A stretch of DNA of 64,000 nt from Pseudomonas sessilinigenes (GTDB lineage Bacteria > Pseudomonadota > Gammaproteobacteria > Pseudomonadales > Pseudomonadaceae). Each line of letters opens with the position of its first letter. The first letter of the stretch is position 1. A model generated the notes under the pieces. The model saw only the letters and a program-made list of their open reading frames with translations, made no database searches and was not told the DNA's origin. Positions 45,023 to 53,514 of this stretch are shown here, one piece after another. The stretch lies in assembly GCF_003850565.1 (NCBI RefSeq), contig NZ_CP027706.1, positions 4,154,001-4,218,000 of the forward strand, written 5' to 3'. The position numbers and the translations under genes were made by a program.

Positions 45023-45062
45023 GCGGGAGCAAGCTGCCTCGCCACAGGCAGCTTGCTCTCGC
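45023..45062. terminator. bidirectional hairpin after gbcB
   Basis: Arms GCGGGAGCAAGCTGCCT and AGGCAGCTTGCTCTCGC pair at 16 of 17 positions around a six-base loop. The element lies between convergent gbcB and the amidohydrolase gene. Sequence style is REP-like and there is no U tract. Confidence 0.65.
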
Positions 45063-45077
45063 AACCAGGCCTTGCGC

Positions 45078-45902
45078 TCAATACAACGCCGGGCGGCGGT
45101 CCAGGTGCACATGGTTGTGCTCGCTGATGGACTTGTGCCAGGCCTGGCCCAGGTCCAGCTCCGCCAGCAGCAACTGTGCACTGGCTTGGCGCTCGCGGCC
45201 GGCCAGCGGATAGCCATCGGCGTCGACGATGGTCGAGCCGCCGACCCAATCCACTCCACGTTCCTCGCCACAGCGGTCGCAGGCGGCGATGAACATCCGG
45301 TTGACCGCCGCATTGGCCTGCACCCGGACCATCTCCGCCGGGCGTTCGCCGGCCGGTCGCGGCCCGTTGGGCCAGTTCACCGGCGCGCACAGCAGCGCCG
45401 CCCCGGCCAGGGCCGGCAGGCGCACCCACTCGGGAAACTCCAGGTCGTAGCAGATCATCACGGCGATCGGCCCAAAGCGCGTGGCCACCACCGGCGGTGG
45501 CTCGTTGCCAGGGGTGAAGATCAGGTTCTCGCCATCCCACAGGTGGGCTTTGCGGTAAAGGGTGACAGCCCCTTCCGGCTCGACCAGGGCCGCGCTGTTG
45601 GCCACCTGGCCTTGCTCCAGGCGCTCGCAGAAGCCACCGACGATCACCACCTGCAGCTCTTCGGCCAACGCCTTCCACAGGCTAAGGGTGGGGCCGTCCA
45701 GGGTCTCCGAGAGGGCCAGGGCCTCCTGCCGGTCGTGGAACAGGTAGCCGCTCTGCACCAGCTCCGGCAGCACCACCACCTGGGCGCCCCGGGCGGCGGC
45801 CTGGCGGATCGCCGTGGCGCCGAGCTCGCGGTTGTAGTCCAGCTCGCCGATGCGTGGCGCCAGTTGCTGGCAGGCTACTTTCAAGGTGCTCGGGGTATTC
45901 AT
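45078..45902 (-). CDS. nitrilase-superfamily carbon-nitrogen hydrolase
   Basis: This is a 274-residue hydrolase with the family triad visible: Glu in VVVLPELVQSGY, Lys in TLYRKAHLWDGEN and Cys in VMICYDLEFPEWVR. It should cleave an amide, ureido or nitrile C-N bond. Its ATG overlaps the permease stop (ATGA), so the permease likely imports its substrate, perhaps a pyrimidine, hydantoin or ureide; that is inference. The pair is not part of the core betaine pathway. Confidence 0.87.
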   Translation of the reverse strand: MNTPSTLKVACQQLAPRIGELDYNRELGATAIRQAAARGAQVVVLPELVQSGYLFHDRQEALALSETLDGPTLSLWKALAEELQVVIVGGFCERLEQGQVANSAALVEPEGAVTLYRKAHLWDGENLIFTPGNEPPPVVATRFGPIAVMICYDLEFPEWVRLPALAGAALLCAPVNWPNGPRPAGERPAEMVRVQANAAVNRMFIAACDRCGEERGVDWVGGSTIVDADGYPLAGRERQASAQLLLAELDLGQAWHKSISEHNHVHLDRRPALY

Positions 45903-47344
45903 CGGGCCGCTCCTTCCAGGGTTTGTTCGCTGGCCTGGATGGCGCGTTCTTCAGCGGCCAGGTCCAGGTTGCGGGTCAGGGCCCAGTAGATCAGCCCGGC
46001 CACCGCCAGGCCGATCACGAAGGCGATGTCGGCGCCGCCCAGGGCCAGGGCCAGCGGGCCCTGGTAGAAGCTCAGGGACATGAACGGCACCATCGCCAGC
46101 AGGCCGAGGAAGTACGCGGTGAGCCCGGCGGCGGACCAGCGGCCGTAGATGCCGGCGGGGTTGAAGATGTCGCTGATGGCGTAGTGGCCTTTGCGTACCA
46201 GGTAGAAGTCCGCCAGGTTCACGGCGGTCCAGGGCACCAGGAAGTACAGCATCAGCAGCACGAAGGTGTTGAAGCTGCCCAGGTAGCTCTCGGGAATGTT
46301 CAGGGCGATCAGGAAGATCACCGCCGCCACCAGCAGGATTCCGGCGACCCGGCTCTTGAGGTCGGGCTTGATCGACTTGAAGCCGTCGATGGCGCTGATG
46401 CCGGTGAGCATGGCGCCGTAGCAGTTGACCGCCATGATGCCCACCAGCGCCGGCACCGCGATCAGCACGGTGAAGGTGCCGAAGCCCGGGATCAACCGGT
46501 TGCCGACGTCGCGCACGCTGGCGATGGCGTCCGGCGAGGGCAGGGCCGAGGCCAGGAACGCGCCCAGGGACATCAGCCACAGGGCCGAGCCGGCGGCGCC
46601 CAGGTAGGTCCAGAAGATCACCTGGCGCGACGGAGTCTGGTGCGGCAGGTAGCGCGAGTAGTCGGAGACGTACACCGAATAGCTGATCTGGTAGCCGGCG
46701 GCGGCCGACAGCTGGATCAGGAATGCCGACCAGGAAAAGTGCGCATCGGCCACCGCCGAGTCGGCTTGCAGGGTCATCAGGGCGCTGACGGTGAGCACCG
46801 CGAACACGCTGATCATCACGTAGGTCAGCCAGCGCTGCACGCTGTGCAGCAGGTCGTGGCCGACCACCGCGATCAGCACCGCGATGGCGATCATCAGCGA
46901 GTACCAGGGCGCTCGTGCGCCGGGGATCACGGTGTTGATGGCATCGGTGGCCAGGATCACGTTGAACACGTTGAAGCCGATGTAGACGAACACCACGGCG
47001 GTGAAGGGCACGATGGCGCCGCGCAGGCCGAACTGGGCGCGGGACTGGATCATCTGCGGCAGGCCCATGCGTGGCCCCTGGTTGGCATGGAAGGCCATGC
47101 AGAAGGTGCCCAGGCAGACGCCGATGACGATGGCCAGGATCGCGTATTGCAGGGCCAGGCCCAGGGCCGCGCCGGTGAAGCCGGTGACCATGGTGGTGAG
47201 TACGAAGTTGCCGGTGAACCAGAACGGACCCTGGTGCCAGACCTTGCCGTGGCGCTCGTTGCGCGGCACATAGTCGATGGAGCGGGTTTCGATCTTGAGG
47301 GACGCAGGCGGGGCTTTCGCGGTAGCGCAGGAGGTGGTCGTCAT
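45899..47344 (-). CDS. NCS1-family permease (purine/cytosine/allantoin type)
   Basis: This is a 481-residue transporter with about twelve membrane segments. The N-terminal family words IDYVPRNERHGKVWHQGPFWFTGNF and GPRMGLPQMIQSRAQFG, and VSDYSRYLP in the middle, are characteristic of purine-cytosine permeases. It is translationally coupled to the nitrilase-type gene. A 9+9-bp palindrome about 80 bp upstream is a likely operator. The substrate is not decidable from sequence. Confidence 0.88.
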   Translation of the reverse strand: MTTTSCATAKAPPASLKIETRSIDYVPRNERHGKVWHQGPFWFTGNFVLTTMVTGFTGAALGLALQYAILAIVIGVCLGTFCMAFHANQGPRMGLPQMIQSRAQFGLRGAIVPFTAVVFVYIGFNVFNVILATDAINTVIPGARAPWYSLMIAIAVLIAVVGHDLLHSVQRWLTYVMISVFAVLTVSALMTLQADSAVADAHFSWSAFLIQLSAAAGYQISYSVYVSDYSRYLPHQTPSRQVIFWTYLGAAGSALWLMSLGAFLASALPSPDAIASVRDVGNRLIPGFGTFTVLIAVPALVGIMAVNCYGAMLTGISAIDGFKSIKPDLKSRVAGILLVAAVIFLIALNIPESYLGSFNTFVLLMLYFLVPWTAVNLADFYLVRKGHYAISDIFNPAGIYGRWSAAGLTAYFLGLLAMVPFMSLSFYQGPLALALGGADIAFVIGLAVAGLIYWALTRNLDLAAEERAIQASEQTLEGAAR

Positions 47345-47424
47345 GGGGCGGTGCCTTTGTTTTTATAGGACGACCCCGGAGTCTCTGATATAGGACGCGG
47401 ATGTTGAATCAGTGAAGGCAAATA

Positions 47425-47450
47425 ATCAGTTCAGGAATTTGTGAACTGAT
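47425..47450. promoter_or_regulatory. palindromic operator candidate upstream of the permease gene
   Basis: ATCAGTTCA and TGAACTGAT form a perfect inverted repeat around an 8-bp AT-rich centre, 80-106 bp before the permease ATG. Symmetry and position suggest a dimeric repressor site. Confidence 0.5.
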
Positions 47451-47451
47451 G

Positions 47452-47478
47452 GCCGGCCCCGCGCAGGGGCCGGCTTTT
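47452..47478. terminator. hairpin downstream of ltaE
   Basis: A perfect 9-bp stem GCCGGCCCC/GGGGCCGGC with a five-base loop is followed by TTTT on the + strand. It lies 36 bp beyond the ltaE stop. Confidence 0.6.
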
Positions 47479-47513
47479 GAGCGAGGCGCGGGCTGCCTCG
47501 CCAGGCGCGTGGG

Positions 47514-48554
47514 TCAGGCGCTCATCACGGTGCGGATGTCCGCCGCCAGCTCGCGCACGCGCTCTTCCTCGGTGTCCCAGGAGCACATGAAGCGCGCGCC
47601 GCCCTTGCCGATGAAGGTGTAGAAGCGCCAGCCCCGGGCGGTCAGCGCGGCCAGGGCCGGCTCCGAGAGTTGCAGGAACACGCCGTTGGCCTGCACCGGG
47701 AACATCAGTTCCACGCCGGGGATGTCTTCCACCAGCTTGGCCAGCAGTTGCGCGCAGTGGTTGGCGTGGTGGCCGTACTTGAGCCAGGCATCGTTCTCCA
47801 GCAGGCCGACCCAGGGCGCCGAGAGGAAGCGCATCTTCGAGGCCAGCTGGCCAGCCTGCTTGCAGCGGTAGTCGAAGTCTTCGGCCAGCTTGTGGTTGAA
47901 GAACAGGATCGCCTCACCCACTGCCATGCCGTTCTTGGTGCCGCCGAAGCACAGCACATCGACCCCGGCCTTCCAGGTCAGCTCTGCGGGCGAGCAGCCG
48001 AGGAAGGCGCAGGCGTTGGAGAACCGCGCGCCGTCCATGTGCAGGTTCAGGCCCAGTTCCTTGCAGGTGTCGCTGATGGCGCGTACTTCTTGCGGGGTGT
48101 AGACGCTGCCGACCTCGGTGGCCTGGGTCAGGGTCACGACCCGGGGCTTGGGGTAGTGGATGTCCTGGCGCTTGAGGGCCACTTCGCGGATCGAAGCCGG
48201 GGTGATCTTGCCGTTCTCGGTGCCGGCGATCAGCAGCTTGGAACCGTTGGAGAAAAATTCCGGGGCGCCGCATTCGTCGGTCTCGACGTGGGCGGTTTCC
48301 GAGCAGATCACGCTGTGATAGCTCTGGCACAGCGACGACAGGGCCAGGGAGTTGGCGGCGGTGCCGTTGAAGGCGAAGAACACTTCGCAGTCGGTCTCGA
48401 ACAGGCGGCGGAAATGATCCGCCGCGCGGGCGGTCCACTGGTCGTCGCCGTAGGCGCGGTCGTGGCCATGGTTGGCCTGTTCCATGGCGGCCCAGGCCTC
48501 GGGGCAGATACCGGAGTAGTTGTCGCTGGCGAATTGTTGGCTCTTGTCGGTCAT
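47514..48554 (-). CDS. ltaE: low-specificity L-threonine aldolase
   Basis: This 346-residue PLP enzyme cleaves threonine and other beta-hydroxy amino acids to glycine plus aldehyde. The PLP Lys is in CFGGTKNGMAVGEA, and the substrate and PLP contacts are in HMDGARFSNA and HVETDECGAPEFF. The position between gbcB and glyA1 matches P. aeruginosa. It links threonine to the glycine pool handled by this region. Confidence 0.93.
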   Translation of the reverse strand: MTDKSQQFASDNYSGICPEAWAAMEQANHGHDRAYGDDQWTARAADHFRRLFETDCEVFFAFNGTAANSLALSSLCQSYHSVICSETAHVETDECGAPEFFSNGSKLLIAGTENGKITPASIREVALKRQDIHYPKPRVVTLTQATEVGSVYTPQEVRAISDTCKELGLNLHMDGARFSNACAFLGCSPAELTWKAGVDVLCFGGTKNGMAVGEAILFFNHKLAEDFDYRCKQAGQLASKMRFLSAPWVGLLENDAWLKYGHHANHCAQLLAKLVEDIPGVELMFPVQANGVFLQLSEPALAALTARGWRFYTFIGKGGARFMCSWDTEEERVRELAADIRTVMSA

Positions 48555-48669
48555 GGCCGGCTTCCGTATGAGAGGGTTCCGTGGTCGATTATGGTGCGCA
48601 CTTTACCCAAGAATAACGGCCCCGCACACGCTCTGTTAGCGCGTAATAATGCATGGCACATGAGGATTT

Positions 48670-49422
48670 ATGCGTGACGCGATATTGACCCCTGTTCCCC
48701 CGAACCGCGACGGCGCACTGGATGCGCTGAAGTGGCTGGCGCTGTTGAGCATGGTCCTGGACCACTTGCGCTATGTGGGCCTGGAGCTGGACTGGCTGTA
48801 TGTGCCCGGACGCCTGGCGTTTCCCTGGTTCTGCCTGGCGATGGCGGCCAATCTTTGGCGCGTTGGCGCTGCGCGGCGGCCCGGGCAGTGGCGCTACCTG
48901 GGTTGGCTGCTGGCCTTCAGCGGGCTCAGTGAAATTCCCTACCGGTTGTTCGTTCCCGAGCCCGACACCCTGAACGTGCTGCCGACCCTGGCCCTGGGGT
49001 TGCTGGTGGCGCGGGGCTGGCAGCGGCGTAGTGGTCTTGACCTGGTTTTGGGGGTGGTAGCCCTGGGGCTGGCGGTGGGGTTTTCGCGGTGGCTGATGTT
49101 CGGTGCGTTCGGGGTGCTGCTGCCATTGGCCTTGCTGTTGGTGTTGCGCCGGCGTTGGTATTTCGCCGTGCTGACGGGGGTGGTGTGCCTGGCGGGCAAT
49201 CAGTGGGAGGTGCTGTTTGCGGCGGCGCGCCTGGGTAATCCGCTGGCGGGTTGGGGGTTGGTCGCTTGTCTGCTGGCGCCGGGGCTGGGGATGTGGCTGT
49301 TGCGGGGGATGCGTGGTGGAGGGTGGGTGCCGGCGATGCGGCGGTGGGCCTATTGGTTGTATCCGGGGCATTTTTTGTTGTTGTTGGGGGTGAGGCAGGT
49401 GTTGGAGGGCGTTGCGCCATGA
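48670..49422 (+). CDS. TraX-family membrane protein
   Basis: This 250-residue protein has about seven membrane segments. The N-terminal DALKWLALLSMVLDHLRYVG with the LDH motif, followed by RLAFPWFCLAMAANLWR, is typical of TraX, named for F-pilin acetylation. Chromosomal homologues outside conjugation clusters are common and their role is unknown. No pilus or conjugation genes are nearby. Its 3' half is rich in GGG/GTTG words and looks less biased in codon use than its neighbours. Confidence 0.85.
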   Translation: MRDAILTPVPPNRDGALDALKWLALLSMVLDHLRYVGLELDWLYVPGRLAFPWFCLAMAANLWRVGAARRPGQWRYLGWLLAFSGLSEIPYRLFVPEPDTLNVLPTLALGLLVARGWQRRSGLDLVLGVVALGLAVGFSRWLMFGAFGVLLPLALLLVLRRRWYFAVLTGVVCLAGNQWEVLFAAARLGNPLAGWGLVACLLAPGLGMWLLRGMRGGGWVPAMRRWAYWLYPGHFLLLLGVRQVLEGVAP

Positions 49423-49461
49423 GGATGCTCCGCACCCTGTCGGGGGCGGAGCGTATTCGGT

Positions 49462-49725
49462 TCAGGCCTGGAGCCGCCAGCCCATCACGCCTAGCAGGTC
49501 GCAACTGTCGCGCAGGAGGATAGCGGCGACGTGGGCGATGTGTTGCAGGTCGGTGTGGTCGGCGTGTTTCAGCTCGGTGCGCGAGAGGCTTTCGAACAGC
49601 TGGGTGATGGCCAGCAGGCGGGTGGTGCCGTTGGCGTGGAGGACGTCCAGTGGGGCGGTTTTGTCGATGAACAGGCAGGGGATGGTGCAGTCGATGCCGG
49701 TGATGGGGATGTATTGATGAGTCAT
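49462..49725 (-). CDS. small DUF3077-like protein (87 aa)
   Basis: This 87-residue protein reads PLDVLHANGTTRLLAITQLFESLSRTEL and HIAHVAAILLRDSCDLLGVM, the pattern of the small Pseudomonas DUF3077-type proteins (a mixed N-terminal part, a His-rich middle and an amphipathic final helix). No signal peptide or membrane segment is present. GGAG precedes the ATG. The function is unknown. Confidence 0.65.
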   Translation of the reverse strand: MTHQYIPITGIDCTIPCLFIDKTAPLDVLHANGTTRLLAITQLFESLSRTELKHADHTDLQHIAHVAAILLRDSCDLLGVMGWRLQA

Positions 49726-50120
49726 GGCGAAGGCTCCGTCGTAGATAAGAGGAGCTGCCCAGTCGTCTTCAAACGAAAAGGTGGCAGCTGTACGCGGGTT
49801 GGCGAACCGACTCAGCTACGAGCAGTAGGATCGGCAGATCCGGAGATCTCCCGCGTACAGCCGCCATAACACATCGCCGCGACCATAGAGGCTCGACGGT
49901 AAGCGGTGCAAGCATGTCTGCTCTTAGCTGAGTTCCAGGTCGCCAAACCCGGTCGCCGTTTGGGCGAATGGGGAGCATGGGGGGAGGGGGTGTGGGCGGC
50001 AAGCCAGACGGTTCTGCAAGTTTTGTAGGATCGGCCTTGGGGCTTGGCGGCCTGGTAGCCGGCCAGGTGCCCTGGGGATGGAGTACATATCCGTTGGCGG
50101 TGGGGTGGCTTGCTTATGGT

Positions 50121-50166
50121 TCCGCCCTTACGGCGGGTCACTTTTTTCAAACGCCAAAAAAGTAAC
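50121..50166. repeat. Pseudomonas intergenic repeat with nested hairpins
   Basis: CCGCCCTTACGGCGG is followed by GTCACTTTTTT, CAAACGCC and AAAAAAGTAAC. I recognise this word order as a common intergenic repeat in Pseudomonas; only one copy is in this window. Confidence 0.6.
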
Positions 50167-50410
50167 CAAAAACGCTTGCCCCCACGTCCGGCCACTCGCT
50201 GCGCTCGGGTTCCCTCGTTCCGGTACTTCTCAGGGGGCATCGCTTCCAGCGATGTCCTCGACTGCGTCGAGGGGCGCTGCGCGCCATTCCCCTGATAAGC
50301 ACCTGCACTCGGCCTTCCCAGGGGGCGGGTGAATCAAGATCACTAGCGTACGGCGCGCCCTACCGGGCGGCGCATCGCGGGTGGGGTGTGCGTGTTTGGC
50401 ATCGCTTCGT

Positions 50411-50434
50411 GTAGCCGCTGCCGAAGGCTGCGTA
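50411..50434 (+). repeat. GTAGCCGCTGCCGA-type repeat
   Basis: GTAGCCGCTGCCGAAGGCTG is embedded in a stretch of nearly 40 bp (from CGCTTCGT to ACGGGC) that recurs inverted at 59808-59839. Confidence 0.65.
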
Positions 50435-50520
50435 CGGGCGCGTAGTGGCCGTGGGGTGTGGGGGTGGGAGGCTGGGGCTAGAGCCTTTGTCCGGTGCATT
50501 TGTCTGTGGGCGCCGGGGTA

Positions 50521-50557
50521 TGTCGTAAACGCATCTTTGCGTGGCGTCCATAGGCAT
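50521..50557 (+). promoter_or_regulatory. possible GbdR half-site pair upstream of glyA1-sox
   Basis: TGTCGTAAACGCATC (from 50521) and TGGCGTCCATAGGCA (from 50542) share TGnCGT at 21-bp spacing, about 120 bp before glyA1. The match is weaker than at gbcA or cbcX. Confidence 0.45.
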
Positions 50558-50659
50558 CTGGGCTCTGCGTGGCGGTCATACCATCGCATCCAAAGGGCGC
50601 AGCTTCAGGGCTGGCCTCACCGAGACGAAAGGCGCAGCGCCGCCGCTGGGAGAGACGTG

Positions 50660-51913
50660 ATGTTCAGCAAGCAAGACCAGATCCAGGGCTACGACGATGC
50701 ACTGCTGGCGGCGATCAATGCCGAGGAGCAGCGCCAGGAAGACCACATCGAGCTGATTGCGTCGGAGAACTACACCAGCAAGCGAGTGATGCAGGCCCAG
50801 GGCAGCGGCTTGACCAACAAGTACGCCGAAGGGTACCCGGGCAAGCGCTACTACGGCGGTTGTGAGCATGTGGACAAGGTCGAGGCCCTGGCCATCGAGA
50901 GGGCCAAGCAGTTGTTCGGTGCCGACTACGCCAACGTTCAGCCGCATTCCGGTTCGTCGGCCAACAGCGCCGTGTACCTGGCCTTGCTGCAGGCTGGCGA
51001 CACCATCCTCGGCATGAGCCTGGCCCACGGCGGGCACTTGACCCACGGGGCCAAGGTGTCGTCCTCGGGCAAGCTGTACAACGCGGTGCAATACGGGATC
51101 GACACCAACACCGGGCTGATCGACTACGACGAGGTCGAGCGCCTGGCCGTGGAGCACCAGCCGAAGATGATCGTCGCCGGCTTCTCGGCCTATTCCAAGA
51201 CCCTGGATTTCCCGCGCTTCCGGCAGATCGCCGACAAGGTCGGGGCGCTGCTGTTCGTCGACATGGCCCACGTTGCCGGGCTGGTGGCGGCCGGCTTGTA
51301 CCCCAACCCGATCCCGTTCGCCGACGTGGTCACCACCACCACCCACAAGACCCTGCGCGGTCCCCGTGGCGGGCTGATCCTGGCCAAGGCCAACGAAGAG
51401 ATCGAGAAGAAGCTCAACGCCGCGGTGTTCCCCGGCGCCCAGGGCGGCCCGCTGATGCATGTGATCGCGGCCAAGGCGGTGTGTTTCAAAGAGGCCCTGG
51501 AGCCTGGCTTCAAGGCCTACCAGAAGCAGGTGATCGACAACGCCCAGGCCATGGCCGGCGTGTTCGTCAAACGTGGCTACGATGTAGTGTCCGGCGGCAC
51601 CGATAACCATCTGTTCCTGGTCAGCCTGATCCGCCAGGGCCTGACCGGCAAGGATGCCGATGCCGCCCTGGGCCGCGCCCATATCACCGTGAACAAGAAC
51701 GCCGTGCCCAACGACCCGCAGTCGCCGTTCGTCACCTCCGGCCTGCGCATCGGTACCCCGGCGGTCACCACCCGTGGCTTCAAGGTCGCCCAGTGCACCG
51801 AGCTGGCCGGCTGGATCTGCGACATTCTCGATCACCTCGGCGATGCCGATGTCGAGGCCAATGTCGCCCGCCAGGTGACGACCCTGTGCGCCGATTTCCC
51901 GGTCTACCGCTGA
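50660..51913 (+). CDS. glyA1: serine hydroxymethyltransferase GlyA1
   Basis: This 417-residue PLP enzyme interconverts glycine plus 5,10-methylene-tetrahydrofolate with serine. The PLP Lys is in [16 protein letters not shown], and the N-terminal [17 protein letters not shown] is diagnostic. The start at 50660 has GGAGAG upstream. It heads the soxBDAG operon (23 bp to soxB), where SoxBDAG releases glycine and methylene-THF, its two substrates. Confidence 0.96.
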   Translation: MFSKQDQIQGYDDALLAAINAEEQRQEDHIELIASENYTSKRVMQAQGSGLTNKYAEGYPGKRYYGGCEHVDKVEALAIERAKQLFGADYANVQPHSGSSANSAVYLALLQAGDTILGMSLAHGGHLTHGAKVSSSGKLYNAVQYGIDTNTGLIDYDEVERLAVEHQPKMIVAGFSAYSKTLDFPRFRQIADKVGALLFVDMAHVAGLVAAGLYPNPIPFADVVTTTTHKTLRGPRGGLILAKANEEIEKKLNAAVFPGAQGGPLMHVIAAKAVCFKEALEPGFKAYQKQVIDNAQAMAGVFVKRGYDVVSGGTDNHLFLVSLIRQGLTGKDADAALGRAHITVNKNAVPNDPQSPFVTSGLRIGTPAVTTRGFKVAQCTELAGWICDILDHLGDADVEANVARQVTTLCADFPVYR

Positions 51914-51936
51914 GAGCCGCCATTGGAGCAATGACT

Positions 51937-53187
51937 ATGCAACGCTACTCGGGCTTCGGCCTCTTCAAGCACTCTCTGAGCCACCATGAAAACTGGCAGC
52001 GCATGTGGCGCACGCCGACCCCGAAGAAGGTCTACGACGTGGTCATCGTCGGCGGTGGCGGCCATGGCCTGGCCACGGCCTATTACCTGGCCAAGGAACA
52101 CGGCATCACCAACGTCGCGGTGGTGGAGAAGGGCTGGCTGGGCGGCGGCAACACCGCGCGCAATACCACCATCGTGCGTTCCAACTACCTGTGGGACGAG
52201 TCGGCGCAGCTCTACGAGCATGCGATGAAGCTCTGGGAAGGCCTGTCCCAGGACCTGAACTACAACGTGATGTTCTCCCAGCGCGGGGTCTACAACCTGT
52301 GCCACACCCTGCAGGACATCCGTGACTCCGAGCGCCGGGTCAGCGCCAACCGCCTCAACGGCATCGATGGCGAGCTGCTCAACACCCAGCAGGTGGCGGA
52401 CGAGATTCCCTACCTGGACTGCTCGAAGAACACCCGTTATCCGATCCTCGGCGCTACCGTCCAGCGCCGTGGCGGCGTGGCCCGGCACGATGCCGTGGCC
52501 TGGGGTTTCGCCCGGGCCGCCGACGCCCTGGGCGTGGACCTGATCCAGCAGACCGAAGTGATCGGCTTTCGCAAGGAAAACGGCGCCTGCATCGGCGTCG
52601 AGACCACCAAGGGCTTCATCGGGGCCAAGCGCGTGGGCGTGGTCACCGCCGGTAACTCCGGGCACATGGCCAAGCTGGCGGGCTTTCGCCTGCCGATCGA
52701 GTCGCACCCGCTGCAAGCGCTGGTATCGGAGCCGATCAAGCCGATCATCGACAGCGTGATCATGTCCAACGCAGTGCACGGCTACATCAGCCAGTCCGAC
52801 AAGGGCGACCTGGTGATCGGTGCGGGCATCGACGGTTGGGTCGGTTATGGCCAGCGCGGTTCCTATCCGGTGATCGAGCACACCATCCAGGCCATCGTCG
52901 AGATGTTCCCGATCCTTTCCCGGGTGCGCATGAACCGCCAGTGGGGCGGCATCGTCGATACCAGCCCGGATGCCTGCCCGATCATTTCCAAGACCCCGGT
53001 GCCGAACATGTTCTTCAACTGCGGCTGGGGTACCGGCGGCTTCAAGGCCACCCCGGGCTCGGGCAACGTCTTTGCCGCCAGCCTGGCCAAGGGCGAGATG
53101 CACCCGCTGGCCGCGCCGTTCTCCATCGACCGTTTCCACAACGGCGCCCTCATTGACGAACATGGCGCTGCGGCCGTCGCCCACTAA
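51937..53187 (+). CDS. soxB: sarcosine oxidase beta subunit SoxB
   Basis: SoxB is a 416-residue flavoprotein of heterotetrameric sarcosine oxidase. It has the FAD motif [18 protein letters not shown] (about residues 33-50) and [16 protein letters not shown]. The C-terminal [20 protein letters not shown] is family-typical. The ATG at 51937 was chosen over 51931 because GGAG then has normal spacing and the length equals the family's. Confidence 0.96.
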   Translation: MQRYSGFGLFKHSLSHHENWQRMWRTPTPKKVYDVVIVGGGGHGLATAYYLAKEHGITNVAVVEKGWLGGGNTARNTTIVRSNYLWDESAQLYEHAMKLWEGLSQDLNYNVMFSQRGVYNLCHTLQDIRDSERRVSANRLNGIDGELLNTQQVADEIPYLDCSKNTRYPILGATVQRRGGVARHDAVAWGFARAADALGVDLIQQTEVIGFRKENGACIGVETTKGFIGAKRVGVVTAGNSGHMAKLAGFRLPIESHPLQALVSEPIKPIIDSVIMSNAVHGYISQSDKGDLVIGAGIDGWVGYGQRGSYPVIEHTIQAIVEMFPILSRVRMNRQWGGIVDTSPDACPIISKTPVPNMFFNCGWGTGGFKATPGSGNVFAASLAKGEMHPLAAPFSIDRFHNGALIDEHGAAAVAH

Positions 53188-53211
53188 TCAGCGGTCCGAG
53201 GAGAAAATCCC

Positions 53212-53514
53212 ATGTTGCATATCTTCTGTCCTCACTGCGGCGAGCTGCGCTCCGAAGAGGAATTCCATTCGTCCGGCCAGGCCCATATCCCTCGGCCGCT
53301 GGACCCCAATGCCTGCACCGACGAGCAGTGGGGCGACTACATGTTCTTCCGTGACAACCCCCGTGGCCTGCACCACGAGCTGTGGATCCACGCCGCCGGG
53401 TGCCGCCAGTACTTCAACGCCACCCGCGACACCGTGACCTACGAAATCCTCGAAACCTACAAGATCGGTACCAAGCCGCAATTCACCGCCAAGGCTGCGG
53501 GAGAGAAGGTATGA
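53212..53514 (+). CDS. soxD: sarcosine oxidase delta subunit SoxD
   Basis: SoxD is a 100-residue zinc subunit. The ligands C6 and C9 are in FCPHCGELR, with H60 and C64 in WIHAAGCRQYF. It has a GAGGAG ribosome site. The stop overlaps the soxA start (ATGA). Confidence 0.95.
   Translation: MLHIFCPHCGELRSEEEFHSSGQAHIPRPLDPNACTDEQWGDYMFFRDNPRGLHHELWIHAAGCRQYFNATRDTVTYEILETYKIGTKPQFTAKAAGEKV

Larger units (their letters stand above)
49726..50659. other. long intergenic region upstream of glyA1
   Basis: I see no credible gene in 934 bp. It contains GATC-rich short inverted repeats (about 49829-49850), the CTTTTTT/AAAAAAG repeat at 50121-50166, a GTAGCCGCTGCCGAAGGCTG repeat at 50411-50434, and the probable GbdR site at 50521-50557. 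A small RNA cannot be excluded. Confidence 0.5.

Noticed and set aside
48650..48672. Sigma-54-like TGGCAC upstream of the TraX-like gene
   Set aside because: The matching TTGC element at -12 is missing at the required spacing.
48670..49422. TraX as a sign of an integrated conjugative element
   Set aside because: No other transfer genes, integrase or attachment repeats are nearby. Chromosomal TraX-like genes are common.
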